DNA from: Thioalkalivibrio sp. ALJ12
GTDB taxonomy: Bacteria > Pseudomonadota > Gammaproteobacteria > Ectothiorhodospirales > Ectothiorhodospiraceae
Direction: 5' to 3'
Assembly (NCBI RefSeq): GCF_000378305.1
Contig: NZ_KB899538.1
Span: 831,001 to 895,000 of the forward strand
Length of the DNA: 64,000 bases
The position numbers and the translations under genes are program-made. A model generated the notes under the pieces. That model did not search any database and was not told the DNA's origin. It saw only the letters and a list, made by a program, of their open reading frames with translations. Positions 7,867 through 18,633 of the stretch are shown piece by piece (the stretch's first letter is position 1; the number at the start of each line of letters is the position of its first letter).

Positions 7867-8957
7867 GTCTGAAGTGCGGGATCGTCGGCCTGCCGAACGT
7901 CGGCAAGTCGACCCTGTTCAATGCCCTGACCCGCGCGGAGATCGCCGCGGAGAACTACCCGTTCTGCACCATCGACCCGAACGTGGGTGTGGTGGAGGTG
8001 CCGGATCCGCGCCTGGCGCGGCTCACCGAGATCGTGAAGCCCGAGCGTACGCTGGCCACCACGGTGGAGTTCGTTGATATCGCGGGTCTGGTGGCCGGTG
8101 CCGCGCAGGGCGAGGGGCTGGGCAACAAGTTCCTGGCCCATATCCGCGAGACGGATGCGATCGCCCAGGTGGTGCGCTGTTTCGAGGACGACGACATCGT
8201 GCACGTGGCCGGCAAGGTTGATCCACTGGCCGATATCGAGACGATCAGCACCGAACTGATGCTGGCGGACCTCGAGACCGCCAGCAAGGCGCTGACCCGA
8301 CTGGCGCGAGCGGCGAAGTCGCAGGACAAGACGGCCATCGCGCAGCTGAAGGCGGCCGAAAAAGTCGCGGCCGGCCTGGATCAGGGGATTCCGGCGCGGG
8401 CCCAGGACCTGGACGAGGACGAGCGGCGCCTGCTCTATGACCTGCATCTGCTGACGATCAAGCCGCTGATGTATATCGCCAACGTCGACGAGGCCTCGCT
8501 GGCCGGCGGCAACGCGATGGTCGAGGCGGTGCAGGCCAGGGCGGCCGAGGAGGGCGCCGAGGTGGTCAGCGTCTGTGCGGCCATCGAGGCCGAGATCGCC
8601 GTGCTGGATCCGGAGGAGCGGGCCGAATTCCTGGCCGATCTCGGGCTCGAGGAGCCGGGGCTGGATCGGGTGATCCGTACCGCCTACCGGCTTCTGGACC
8701 TGCAGACCTTCTTTACCGCCGGCGAGAAAGAAGTGCGAGCCTGGACCGTGCGTCGGGGTTCCACTGCGCCGCAGGCCGCGGGTGCGATCCACACCGATTT
8801 CGAGCGCGGTTTCATCCGTGCCGAAGTGGTGGGGTATGACGACTTCGTCGCGAACAATGGCGAGCAGGGTGCGAAGGACGCCGGGAAATGGCGCCTGGAA
8901 GGCAAGGAATACCTAATGCACGAAGGCGACGTGGTACATTTCCGCTTCAATGTCTGA
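7863..8957 (+). CDS. ychF: Redox-regulated ATPase / ribosome-binding protein YchF
   Basis: An Obg-family P-loop protein that binds ribosomes and prefers ATP. Walker A PNVGKST is at 11-17, the G3 element DIAGL at 72-76, and the G4 position reads NVDE (207-210) in place of NKxD, as expected for YchF and the cause of its ATP preference. The C-terminal TGS domain includes [20 protein letters not shown] and ends [12 protein letters not shown]. 364 residues, normal. Coupled to pth. Confidence 0.97.
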   Translation: MSLKCGIVGLPNVGKSTLFNALTRAEIAAENYPFCTIDPNVGVVEVPDPRLARLTEIVKPERTLATTVEFVDIAGLVAGAAQGEGLGNKFLAHIRETDAIAQVVRCFEDDDIVHVAGKVDPLADIETISTELMLADLETASKALTRLARAAKSQDKTAIAQLKAAEKVAAGLDQGIPARAQDLDEDERRLLYDLHLLTIKPLMYIANVDEASLAGGNAMVEAVQARAAEEGAEVVSVCAAIEAEIAVLDPEERAEFLADLGLEEPGLDRVIRTAYRLLDLQTFFTAGEKEVRAWTVRRGSTAPQAAGAIHTDFERGFIRAEVVGYDDFVANNGEQGAKDAGKWRLEGKEYLMHEGDVVHFRFNV

Positions 8958-9039
8958 GCGTTACACTGCGAATTGATTATCGGGTGTGGTGCCGCTGGTG
9001 CCTCGCCCTGTTTTGCACCGAATCTTTGGGAGTACTTCG

Positions 9040-9369
9040 ATGGACGTAATGGACCGCATCCGCCAGCAGGTGGAAGACAATCCGGTGGTGATCTTCATGA
9101 AGGGCACCCCGCAGTTCCCGATGTGTGGCTTCTCCAGCCGCGCGGTCGAGGCGCTCAAGCGCTGCGAGCAGGAGTTCGCCTACGTAAACGTGATCGCTGA
9201 CCAGGAGGTCATGCAGAACCTGCCGCGCTTCGCCGACTGGCCGACCTTCCCGCAGGTCTATGTGGATGGCGAGCTGATCGGTGGCTGCGACATCACCCTT
9301 GAGATGTTCGAAAGCGGTGAGCTGAAGAAGGCGGTCGAAGAGGCCCACGCCAAGCGCGCGGCGAGTTAG
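9040..9369 (+). CDS. grxD: Monothiol glutaredoxin (Grx4/GrxD type)
   Basis: A [2Fe-2S]-carrying monothiol glutaredoxin that hands clusters to apo-proteins with BolA partners. The CGFS active site is at 29-32 after the conserved VVIFMKGTP; WPTFPQVYVDGELIGGCDI carries the glutathione-binding TFPQ and GGCD elements. The ATG at 9040 follows GGGAGT; in-frame upstream codons lack homology. 109 residues. Stands alone after ychF. Confidence 0.95.
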   Translation: MDVMDRIRQQVEDNPVVIFMKGTPQFPMCGFSSRAVEALKRCEQEFAYVNVIADQEVMQNLPRFADWPTFPQVYVDGELIGGCDITLEMFESGELKKAVEEAHAKRAAS

Positions 9370-9377
9370 AACTCCTG

Positions 9378-9404
9378 GTGCGTCAGCCCGAAGGGCTGTC
9401 GCAC
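9378..9404 (+). terminator. Hairpin downstream of grxD
   Basis: Stem GTGCG-t-CAGCCC / GGGCTG-t-CGCAC with loop GAA: 11 pairs and one T.T mismatch, starting 8 nt after the grxD stop. No T tract follows, so it may stabilise the 3' end rather than terminate. Confidence 0.4.
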
Positions 9405-9415
9405 ACCCCGAAACC

Positions 9416-9574
9416 GTCATCGCGAGGCCCCGCCAGGGGCCGTGGCGATCTCCTGACGTAGCCCCCGGGCCCTGCCGCCGCCGAAATGTCGGGCGATTGC
9501 TTCACCCCCTGCGGGGTTCGCAATGACGGGGTTGCGGTTGTGTCATCGCGAGCCCCGCAGGGGCATGGCGATCT
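9416..9574. repeat. Cluster of three REP-like palindromic units
   Basis: Three related units of about 33-36 nt of the pattern GTCATYGCGA-(GC-rich)-GATCT/GAAGCAATC: 9416-9451 (+), 9495-9527 (-) and 9542-9574 (+). The alternating orientation is typical of REP/BIME clusters. They fill the gap between grxD (+) and rnt (-), which converge here, and could act as bidirectional 3'-end stabilisers. Confidence 0.7.
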
Positions 9575-9597
9575 GTGGGTGTTACCCCGGGTCGGGG

Positions 9598-10284
9598 TCA
9601 GCTCCCCGGCGGCAGCTCTTCCGGGTCGGGCAGGCGCAGGGCGTTCTGCGGGACCCCGACCCCGTCCTGCCAGCGGTTCGCGATCTGGCAGAAAATATCC
9701 GCTGTCTTTTCCGCATCAAATGCCGCGCTGTGAGCGGCTTCCGTATCCCATCCCAGCCCCGCGGCATCGGCCGCCCGTGCCAGCACCGTCTGGCCGAACG
9801 CCAGTGCGGCCAGGGACACGGTATCCAGGCTGGAAAACGGGTGGAACGGGTTGCGCTTGATCCCGCAGCGCTCGGCGGCGGTATGCACGAAGCCGAGATC
9901 AAAGTGTGCGTTGTGCCCGACCAGGATCGCCCGCTTGCAGTGGTTGATCTTCACCTCCCGTCGGACCTCGCTGAACAGCCGGCCCATGGCCTGATCTTCG
10001 GGGTAGGCCGCGCGCAGCGGGTGGTAGGGGTCGATCCCGTTCACCTCCAGCGACTTTGGATCCATCTCCGACCCCTCATAGGGGCGCACGTGCAGGCTCA
10101 CGGTGCGGTCGCGCACCAGATGGTCGTTTTCGTCGCGGCGCAGGAACACGGCCGCGACCTGCAAAAGGGCATGTCGCCGACAATCGAAGCCTCCCGTCTC
10201 GACATCTACCACAACGGGCAGGAAGCCGCGAAATCGGTTTGCCATGGGGCGGTGTTGCGGGTCCAGCTGGACGGGTTCGGCCAT
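9598..10284 (-). CDS. rnt: Ribonuclease T
   Basis: A DEDDh 3'-5' exoribonuclease that trims tRNA and other stable RNA 3' ends. The ExoI motif VVVDVETGG supplies Asp27 and Glu29, ExoII AHFDLGF gives Asp129, and Exo[14 protein letters not shown] gives His185 and Asp190. The RNase T feature [18 protein letters not shown] is clear. The ATG at 10284 gives 228 residues; the open frame extends upstream without similarity. In many gammaproteobacteria rnt neighbours grxD, as here, though convergent. Confidence 0.94.
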   Translation of the reverse strand: MAEPVQLDPQHRPMANRFRGFLPVVVDVETGGFDCRRHALLQVAAVFLRRDENDHLVRDRTVSLHVRPYEGSEMDPKSLEVNGIDPYHPLRAAYPEDQAMGRLFSEVRREVKINHCKRAILVGHNAHFDLGFVHTAAERCGIKRNPFHPFSSLDTVSLAALAFGQTVLARAADAAGLGWDTEAAHSAAFDAEKTADIFCQIANRWQDGVGVPQNALRLPDPEELPPGS

Positions 10285-10416
10285 CGGTGTGCTCGGTCCT
10301 GAATGGGGTCGGCGGGCGGTATTCGCGGGTGTTGGCGGCGAGAGCGTGGGCTTTCGTGATGTTTGCGGCTTTTCCCGCAGATTTTCCCGAAGATCGGCGC
10401 CATAGGCGGCTTTCGC

Positions 10417-10446
10417 TTGACCTGTTGGCGGCTCAGTCGGGATACT
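10417..10446 (+). promoter_or_regulatory. Candidate sigma-70 promoter for aceE
   Basis: TTGACC (10417-10422), an 18-nt spacer and GATACT (10441-10446), about 110 nt before the aceE start in the 274-nt rnt/aceE divergent gap. Five of six bases match at each hexamer. No operator palindrome of the PdhR kind was recognised. Confidence 0.45.
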
Positions 10447-10558
10447 TGCGCCTTTTATGCCCGCCCAACACCGGCGCATGGTAGCAAATGCCCGCCCGCC
10501 CGGTGGCCTGGAGCCGTGATGGCATCCTGATTCCCAACCCGTTTTCAGGGGTAGACGC

Positions 10559-13222
10559 ATGGACCCGAACGCGACCGAACACGATATCGACCCGCAGGAG
10601 ACCCAGGAGTGGATTGACGCCCTGGCCTCCGTGCTGGAGACCGACGGCCCCGAACGGGCGCACGCCCTGCTGGAGCGCCTGGTCGACAAGGCGCGCCGCA
10701 GCGGGGCCTATCTCCCGTATTCGGCCAACACGGCCTACGTGAACACCATCCCCACGCACCTGGAGCCGGAGTATCCGGGCGACGGTGCGGTGGAGCACCG
10801 CATCCGCTCCTATATCCGCTGGAATGCGATGGCGATGGTGGTCAAGGCCAACCGCGTATCGGCCGAGCTGGGCGGGCATATCGCGACCTTCGCATCTGCC
10901 GCTACGCTCTATGATGTCGGCTTTAATCACTTCTGGCACGCCCCGTCGCACGATCATGGCGGCGACCTGCTGTTTGCCCAGGGGCACTCCTCGCCGGGGA
11001 TCTATGCCCGCGCGTTCATGGAAGGCCGCCTGACCGAGGAGCAGCTGGACCACTTCCGCCGCGAGGTGGACGGCAAGGGCCTGTCCTCCTACCCGCATCC
11101 CTGGCTGATGCCGGACTTCTGGCAGTTCCCGACCGTGTCCATGGGTCTGGGCCCGATCATGAGCATCTACCAGGCGCGTTTCATGCGCTATCTGCAGGAT
11201 CGCGGCCTGGCGCAGACCGAGAACCGCCGCGTCTGGAGCTTTGTCGGTGACGGCGAGGTGGACGAGCCGGAGACCCTGGGGGCAATCACGCTGGCCTCGC
11301 GCGAGAAGCTGGACAACCTGACCTGGGTGGTGAACTGCAACCTGCAGCGCCTGGACGGCCCGGTCCGCGGCAACGGCAAGATCGTCCAGGAGCTGGAGGC
11401 GATCTTCCGCGGCGCCGGGTGGAACGTGGTCAAGGTGCTGTGGGGCCGCTACTGGGACCCGCTGCTGGCGAAGGACACTGACGGCCTGCTGCAGAAACGC
11501 ATGATGGAGGCGGTCGACGGCGACTACCAGAACTACAAGTCGCGCGATGGCGCCTACGTCCGCGAGCACTTCTTCGGCAAGTACCCCGAGCTCAAGCGCA
11601 TGGTGGCCAATATGTCCGACGAGGACATCTGGCGCCTGAATCGCGGTGGCCATGACCCGGTCAAGGTCTATGCAGCCTACAAGGAGGCCGCGGAGCACAA
11701 GGGGCAGCCGACCGTGATCCTCGCGCACACCGTGAAGGGCTACGGCATGGGGTCGGCGGGCGAGGCCCAGAACCGTACCCACAGCCAGAAGAAGATGGAC
11801 GCGGACGACATGAAGCAGTTCCGCGACCGCTTCAACATCCCGCTGTCCGACGAGCAGGTGGAGAAGGCCGAGTACATCAAGCCGGACCCCGACTCCGAAG
11901 AAATGAAGTACATGCACGAGCGGCGCAAGGACCTGGGCGGCTATTTGCCGGTGCGCCGCCCGCTGGCCACCCCGCTGGAGATCCCGGGGCTGGACGCCTT
12001 CAACGGCCTGCTGGAGGCCTCCGGCGAGCGCGAGATGTCCACCACCATGGCCTTCGTGCGTCTGCTGACCCTGCTTGCCCGCGACAAGAAGATCGGCAAG
12101 AACATCGTCCCGATCGTGCCCGACGAGGCGCGTACCTTCGGCATGGAAGGGCTGTTCCGCCAGCTGGGAATCTACTCCTCGGTCGGTCAGCTCTACGAGC
12201 CGCAGGACAAGGACCAGGTGATGTATTACAAGGAGGACAAGAAGGGCCAGATTCTCGAAGAGGGGATCAACGAGGCCGGTTCCATGTCCTCCTGGATCGC
12301 GGCGGCCACCTCCTACTCCACCCATGGCGTGGCGATGGTGCCGTTCTACATCTTCTATTCGATGTTCGGCTTCCAGCGCATTGGCGACCTGATCTGGGCC
12401 GCTGGCGACATGCGTGCCCGTGGCTTCCTGATGGGGGCGACCGCCGGGCGTACCACCCTGGCCGGTGAGGGCCTGCAGCACGACGACGGCCACAGTCTGA
12501 TGATGGCCGCCAACGTGCCCAACTGCATCGCCTACGACCCGACCTTCGCCTTTGAGCTGGCGGTGATCGTGCAGGACGGCATGCGCCGTATGTACGCGGA
12601 GCAGGAGAGCGTCTTCTACTACATCACCGTAATGAACGAGAACTACCCGCAGCCGGCCATGCCGAAGGGCGCCGAGGAAGGCATCCGCCGCGGCCTGTAC
12701 CGGCTGCAGGCGGGTGGGCGCAAGAAAAAGAAGGTGCGCCTGCTGGGTTCCGGCACCATCCTGCGCGAGGCCATTGCCGCCGCCGAACTGCTGGATAAGG
12801 ACTTCGGCGTCGCCGCCGAGGTCTGGAGCGCGACCAGCTTCAACGAGCTGGCCCGCGACGGCCGCGATGTCGAGCGCCATGCGCGGCTGCATCCGGAGGC
12901 CAAGCCGCGCAAGTCCTGGGTGGAGGAATGTCTGGGTGGCTCGGAGGATCCGGTAATCGCCGCGACCGACTACGTGCAGGCCTATGCCGACCAGATCCGT
13001 GCCTTCGTGCCGGCCGAATACCGCGTGCTGGGGACCGACGGCTTCGGTCGCTCGGATACCCGTGCCGCGCTGCGACGCCACTTCGAGGTGGATCGTTACC
13101 ACATCGCGGTCACGGCCCTGAAGGCCTTGGCCGATAACGGGACCGTCGAGGTCAAGACCGTCTCCGACGCGATCAAGAAGTACAAGATCGACGTCGAACG
13201 GCCCAACCCCTTGCAGGCCTGA
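10559..13222 (+). CDS. aceE: Pyruvate dehydrogenase E1 component (homodimeric)
   Basis: The thiamine-diphosphate E1 of the pyruvate dehydrogenase complex: decarboxylates pyruvate and passes the acetyl group to lipoyl-E2. 887 residues, as for E. coli-type AceE. The ThDP motif GDGEVDEPE is at 230-238, with the [17 protein letters not shown] active-site region near 131-147. The N-terminus carries the short E2-interaction segment. First gene of aceE-aceF-lpd (spacings 28 and 16 nt). Confidence 0.97.
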   Translation: MDPNATEHDIDPQETQEWIDALASVLETDGPERAHALLERLVDKARRSGAYLPYSANTAYVNTIPTHLEPEYPGDGAVEHRIRSYIRWNAMAMVVKANRVSAELGGHIATFASAATLYDVGFNHFWHAPSHDHGGDLLFAQGHSSPGIYARAFMEGRLTEEQLDHFRREVDGKGLSSYPHPWLMPDFWQFPTVSMGLGPIMSIYQARFMRYLQDRGLAQTENRRVWSFVGDGEVDEPETLGAITLASREKLDNLTWVVNCNLQRLDGPVRGNGKIVQELEAIFRGAGWNVVKVLWGRYWDPLLAKDTDGLLQKRMMEAVDGDYQNYKSRDGAYVREHFFGKYPELKRMVANMSDEDIWRLNRGGHDPVKVYAAYKEAAEHKGQPTVILAHTVKGYGMGSAGEAQNRTHSQKKMDADDMKQFRDRFNIPLSDEQVEKAEYIKPDPDSEEMKYMHERRKDLGGYLPVRRPLATPLEIPGLDAFNGLLEASGEREMSTTMAFVRLLTLLARDKKIGKNIVPIVPDEARTFGMEGLFRQLGIYSSVGQLYEPQDKDQVMYYKEDKKGQILEEGINEAGSMSSWIAAATSYSTHGVAMVPFYIFYSMFGFQRIGDLIWAAGDMRARGFLMGATAGRTTLAGEGLQHDDGHSLMMAANVPNCIAYDPTFAFELAVIVQDGMRRMYAEQESVFYYITVMNENYPQPAMPKGAEEGIRRGLYRLQAGGRKKKKVRLLGSGTILREAIAAAELLDKDFGVAAEVWSATSFNELARDGRDVERHARLHPEAKPRKSWVEECLGGSEDPVIAATDYVQAYADQIRAFVPAEYRVLGTDGFGRSDTRAALRRHFEVDRYHIAVTALKALADNGTVEVKTVSDAIKKYKIDVERPNPLQA

Positions 13223-13250
13223 GGCCGCCGGACCCGAGGCAGGAGCAGAC

Positions 13251-14576
13251 ATGAGCAACACGACTACTGTGCACGTCCCGGATATCGGCGACTTCAAGGA
13301 CGTCGAGATCATCGAGGTCATCGTCAGCCCCGGCGACACCGTGGCCCCCGAGGATCCGCTGATCACGCTGGAGTCCGACAAGGCCTCCATCGAGATCCCG
13401 GCCCCGCAGGGCGGCACCGTGAAGGCGCTGAAGGTGAAGGCCGGCGACCGCGTCAACCAGGGCGACCCGATCCTGGAGCTGGAGCCCTCCGACAAGGGCG
13501 CGGCCGAGGACACCTCAGCCAACGACGAGGCGCCGAAGCAGGAAGCGCCGTCTCCCTCGGGTGGGCAGGCCGAGTCGGCCCCCGAGGCCGAGCAGCCGAA
13601 GCCGTCCGAGGCGCCGAAAGCGGCCGGTCGGGCCGATCCGCGGCCGTCGCCGACCGAGCACATCCGCGACGAATCGGCCTTCCGCAAGGCCCACGCCTCG
13701 CCGGTGGTGCGCAAGTTCGCGCGCGAACTGGGCGTGGACCTGAGCAAGGTCGAGGGTTCCGGGCGCAAGGGGCGCATCCTGCGCGAGGACGTGCAGGGCT
13801 TCGTCAAGCGCGCGCTGAGTCAGGGCGCCGGCGGCGGCCTGGGGGTCGAGCCGATGCCGGAGATCGACTTCTCCGAGTTCGGTCCGATCGAGACCCAGCC
13901 GCTGTCGAAGATCAACAAGCTCACCGGCAAGAACCTGCATCGCAACTGGGTCACTGTCCCGCACGTGACCCAGTTCGACGAGGCCGACATCACCGAGCTC
14001 GAGGACTTCCGAAAGTCGCTGAAGGCCGAGTACGAGAAGAAGGGCGTGAAGGTTACCTTCCTGCCGTTCCTGATGAAGGCGGTGGTCTCCGCGCTCAAGC
14101 AGTACCCGCGCTTCAATGCCTCGCTGGATGCGACCGGCGAGAACCTGATCCTGAAGCAGTACTACAACCTCGGTATCGCGGTCGATACGCCGGACGGCCT
14201 GGTCGTCCCGGTGGTGCGCGACGTCGATCGCAAGAGCCTGGTCGACATCGCCTCCGAGCTGATGGACCTGTCCCAGCGCGCTCGCGACAAGAAGCTCAAG
14301 CCCGCGGACATGCAGGGCGGCTGCCTGACCATCTCCAGCCTCGGCGGGATCGGCGGGACGCAGTTCACGCCGATCGTGAATGCCCCCGAGGTGGCGATCC
14401 TGGGCGTGTCGCGCTCCAGCATGAAGCCGGTCTGGAACGGCAAGGAGTTCGAGCCGCGCCTGATCCTGCCGCTGGCGCTGTCCTACGATCACCGGGTGAT
14501 CGATGGCGCGCTGGGCGCCCGTTTTGCCACCACGCTGAGCGCATTGCTGTCCGACATGCGCCGCATGCTGCTGTAA
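13251..14576 (+). CDS. aceF: Dihydrolipoamide acetyltransferase (E2 of pyruvate dehydrogenase)
   Basis: The E2 core of the complex. It has a single lipoyl domain (about 1-80) with Lys44 in ESDKASIEI, a Pro/Ala/Glu-rich linker (about 85-140), the E1/E3-binding domain (about 145-187, ASPVVRKFARELG), then the catalytic domain ending with SYDHRVIDG, where His414 and Asp418 form the acetyltransferase site. 441 residues: shorter than the three-lipoyl E. coli form and like single-lipoyl E2s. The ATG at 13251 follows AGGAG. Confidence 0.97.
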   Translation: MSNTTTVHVPDIGDFKDVEIIEVIVSPGDTVAPEDPLITLESDKASIEIPAPQGGTVKALKVKAGDRVNQGDPILELEPSDKGAAEDTSANDEAPKQEAPSPSGGQAESAPEAEQPKPSEAPKAAGRADPRPSPTEHIRDESAFRKAHASPVVRKFARELGVDLSKVEGSGRKGRILREDVQGFVKRALSQGAGGGLGVEPMPEIDFSEFGPIETQPLSKINKLTGKNLHRNWVTVPHVTQFDEADITELEDFRKSLKAEYEKKGVKVTFLPFLMKAVVSALKQYPRFNASLDATGENLILKQYYNLGIAVDTPDGLVVPVVRDVDRKSLVDIASELMDLSQRARDKKLKPADMQGGCLTISSLGGIGGTQFTPIVNAPEVAILGVSRSSMKPVWNGKEFEPRLILPLALSYDHRVIDGALGARFATTLSALLSDMRRMLL

Positions 14577-14592
14577 CGACCGGAGCTTTGTC

Positions 14593-16377
14593 ATGAGCCA
14601 GACCAAGACCATCGAGGTCCCGGATATCGGGGATTTCAAGGACGTCGAGATCATCGAGGTCCTGGTACAGCCGGGCAGCGAGATCGCACCGGAGGACCCG
14701 CTGATCACGCTGGAGTCCGACAAGGCGACCATCGACGTGCCCGCCCCAGAGGCCGGCACCGTGAAGAAGCTGCATGTGAAGGTCGGGGACAAGGTCTCCC
14801 AGGGCAGCAAGCTCCTCGATCTCGAGGCCAGTGGCGAGGCTGCGGGCGGAAGCGATGACGCCCCCGCATCCGGTGGCGAGAAGACCGAATCCGCCAAGGT
14901 GGAATCGGGCGCCGCGAGTGAGCCGCAGAAGGCGGCACCCAAGGCGGCCGCCGACCTGAATACCGACAGCCAGTGCCAGGTCCTGGTGCTGGGCTCCGGC
15001 CCCGGCGGCTATACCGCCGCCTTCCGCGCCGCGGACCTGGGGCTCGACGTGGTGATGGTCGAGCGCTACCCGCAGATCGGCGGGGTCTGCCTGAACGTCG
15101 GCTGTATCCCGTCCAAGGCGCTGCTGCACGCCGGCGAGGTGCTGCACGAGGCTGAGCGCTTTGCCGCGCTGGGCATCAAGTTCGGCGAGCCGGAGATCGA
15201 TCTCGACGGCCTGCGGGGCTACAAGGACAAGACGGTCAAGAAGCTGACCGGCGGGCTCAAGCAGCTGTGCAAGCAGCGCAAGGTGCGCGTGGTGCAGGGT
15301 GTGGGCGAGTTTGTCGGCGCCAACAGCATCGCGGTCGAGGGCGACGGCGGCCGCGAGGTGATTGGCTTCGAGCACGCGATCATCGCGGTCGGTTCGCAGG
15401 CGATCAAGCTGCCCGGTTTCCCCTGGGACGACGAACGGGTGATGGACTCCACCGGCGCCCTCGATCTGGCCGACATCCCCGAGCGCATGCTGGTGGTCGG
15501 CGGCGGCATCATCGGCCTGGAGATGGCCTGCGTGTACGAGTCGCTGGGCGCGAAGGTCACGGTGGTCGAGCTGTCCGATACCCTGATGCCGGGCGCGGAC
15601 CGCGACATCGTGCGCCCGTTCGAGAAGCGTGCGAAGAAGCGCTTCGAGAATATTTTCCTCAAGAGCAAGGTGTCCGGGGCCAAGGCCACCAAGGCCGGGA
15701 TCGTCTGCCAGTTCGAGGGCGAGGCCAAGGGCCTGCCGGAAGAAGACACCTTTGACCGTGTGCTGGTCGCCGTGGGGCGCAGCCCGAACGGGGCGAAGAT
15801 CAAGGCCGAGGCGGCGGGCGTGCAGGTGACCGAGCGCGGCTTTATCGAGGTCGACAGCCAGCAGCGCACCAACGTCGAGCACATCTTCGCCATCGGCGAC
15901 GTCGTCGGTCAGCCGATGCTGGCGCACAAGGCCACCCACGAGGGCAAGGTCGCGGCCGAGGTGATCGCCGGGCACAAGGTGCACTTCGACGCCCGCGCGA
16001 TCCCGTCGGTGGCCTACACCCATCCGGAGGTCGCCTGGATGGGCGTGACCGAGGAGCAGGCCAAGGCCGACGGCATCGAGTACACCAAGGGCGTGTTCCC
16101 CTGGGCCGCCTCCGGCCGCGCAATTGCGCTGGGTGCCGAGGACGGCATGACCAAGCTGCTGTTCGACGCCGATGGCCGGGTGATCGGTGCGGGCCTGGTG
16201 GGCCCGTCCGCCGGCGACCTGATCGGCGAGGCGATGCTGGCGCTGGAGATGGGGGCGGAGATGGAAGACATTGGTCTGACCGTGCATCCGCACCCGACCC
16301 TGAGCGAGACGGTGGCCTTCGCCGCCGAGGTCGCGCACGGTTCGATCACCGATATCCTGCCGCCCAAGAGTCGCTAG
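14593..16377 (+). CDS. lpdA: Dihydrolipoyl dehydrogenase (E3) with N-terminal lipoyl domain
   Basis: Flavoprotein that reoxidises dihydrolipoamide with NAD+. Residues 1-80 form a complete lipoyl domain with Lys44 in ESDKATIDV, nearly a copy of the one on AceF; a linker runs to about 122. The E3 follows: FAD site LGSGPGGY (133-140), redox disulfide Cys166/Cys171 in GGVCLNVGCIPSK, NAD site VVGGGIIGLE, and the HPHPTLSE pair (His566/Glu571). The fused lipoyl domain makes it about 120 residues longer than plain Lpd. Last of the pdh operon. Confidence 0.97.
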   Translation: MSQTKTIEVPDIGDFKDVEIIEVLVQPGSEIAPEDPLITLESDKATIDVPAPEAGTVKKLHVKVGDKVSQGSKLLDLEASGEAAGGSDDAPASGGEKTESAKVESGAASEPQKAAPKAAADLNTDSQCQVLVLGSGPGGYTAAFRAADLGLDVVMVERYPQIGGVCLNVGCIPSKALLHAGEVLHEAERFAALGIKFGEPEIDLDGLRGYKDKTVKKLTGGLKQLCKQRKVRVVQGVGEFVGANSIAVEGDGGREVIGFEHAIIAVGSQAIKLPGFPWDDERVMDSTGALDLADIPERMLVVGGGIIGLEMACVYESLGAKVTVVELSDTLMPGADRDIVRPFEKRAKKRFENIFLKSKVSGAKATKAGIVCQFEGEAKGLPEEDTFDRVLVAVGRSPNGAKIKAEAAGVQVTERGFIEVDSQQRTNVEHIFAIGDVVGQPMLAHKATHEGKVAAEVIAGHKVHFDARAIPSVAYTHPEVAWMGVTEEQAKADGIEYTKGVFPWAASGRAIALGAEDGMTKLLFDADGRVIGAGLVGPSAGDLIGEAMLALEMGAEMEDIGLTVHPHPTLSETVAFAAEVAHGSITDILPPKSR

Positions 16378-16381
16378 TTTC

Positions 16382-17350
16382 GTGTCCGTGCTGCGCCGTC
16401 TTGCTCTCCTGGTTTTCGGGGGACTGTGGCTGGCGCACGGGGTGGCTCAGGCGGGGGTCGTGCCTCACCGTGAATCGCTGGAGCGCAGCGACTGGCAGGT
16501 GATCGAACTGGACGATGCCTGCCGCATCGAGCAGGGCGTTCGCCACGGCGGTACGCTGCGCTTCGAGACCCGGCCAGGCCTGGCGCTTCGCGCCTTCTGG
16601 CTTGCCCCCTACGCAATGCCCGAGGGCGCCACCGCGCGATTGCGCACCGGGGCCCCGGAGTGGCTTGGGGCGAGTCCGAAGTCGCCCCTGGATCTCGAGT
16701 TGCGGGCCGAACGACCCGATCGTTTCCGGGTTCCGGACGCGCATGTTCAGGCGCTCCAGGCCCGCCTTCTGGTGGGGCATGACGTGCGGATCGATTTCCC
16801 CGGTGCCGAGGACGCGGTGCATTTTCGCGGCATTCGTTTTGCCCAGCGTGCCGGGGCCTTCGAGGCCTGCTACACCGGGGCCGAGGGCCCGGATGTCGGG
16901 GCGCTGGATCGCTGGTCGGTGTACTTCGCAACCGGCAGCCGCGAACTGGATTCCAGGGGGCGCGAGACCGTCGCCCGTGCGGCCGAGACCCTGCGCACCG
17001 TAGAACGCCCGCGCGTGCGCCTGGTCGGCCTGACCGACGCCGAAGGCCCGCGCGAGGTTAACGAGCGTCTGAGTCGCCAGCGCGCAGAGGCGGTGCGCGC
17101 GGCGCTGGTGGAGGCGGGTGTGCCGGGCGATGGATTGACGGTCGAGGCCGGTGGTGTCGACCCGGACGCGGACGGCGAGCGCGAGGGTTCGCGCCGGGTG
17201 GATATCTGGTGGCTGGGTGGCGCGGACGCCGCAGCCAGACCGTCTTCCGTTGCGGAAACCGCTGTTGACGCCGGCCGCGAGCTGCCCCCGGCCGAGCCGC
17301 GGGCGGCGCCGGAGTCTCCCCGGGGCGCCCCGGCCTCCGCGGGCTGGTAG
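16382..17350 (+). CDS. MotY-like periplasmic protein with C-terminal OmpA/MotB domain
   Basis: 322 residues: a signal peptide (about 1-24, ending HGVAQA), a beta-rich N-terminal domain with two cysteines, an OmpA-like peptidoglycan-binding domain (about 170-275; [13 protein letters not shown], then [16 protein letters not shown]) and a Pro/Ala-rich tail. The layout and motifs such as [16 protein letters not shown] resemble MotY, the T-ring component of Na+-driven flagellar motors, but no motility genes are nearby, so a generic envelope role is possible. The GTG start at 16382 lies 4 nt after lpdA. Confidence 0.65.
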   Translation: MSVLRRLALLVFGGLWLAHGVAQAGVVPHRESLERSDWQVIELDDACRIEQGVRHGGTLRFETRPGLALRAFWLAPYAMPEGATARLRTGAPEWLGASPKSPLDLELRAERPDRFRVPDAHVQALQARLLVGHDVRIDFPGAEDAVHFRGIRFAQRAGAFEACYTGAEGPDVGALDRWSVYFATGSRELDSRGRETVARAAETLRTVERPRVRLVGLTDAEGPREVNERLSRQRAEAVRAALVEAGVPGDGLTVEAGGVDPDADGEREGSRRVDIWWLGGADAAARPSSVAETAVDAGRELPPAEPRAAPESPRGAPASAGW

Positions 17351-17408
17351 TGAAGCCCGTCACAAAAACGACTATAACTCTCAAGAAGAAAGAAGGATTG
17401 GTATTCCC

Positions 17409-18632
<1,224 letters not shown>

Positions 18633-18633
18633 G

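Noticed and set aside
10433..13807. A 1124-codon open frame on the minus strand across aceE
   Set aside because: It is exactly antisense to aceE and the aceF start, both with clear catalytic motifs. Its composition is that of a GC-rich shadow frame and no domain is visible.
14365..16338. Long minus-strand open frame across aceF/lpd
   Set aside because: Antisense to lpdA, which has complete FAD, disulfide and HxxPTLSE motifs. His/Leu/Gln-rich low-complexity translation, no motif.
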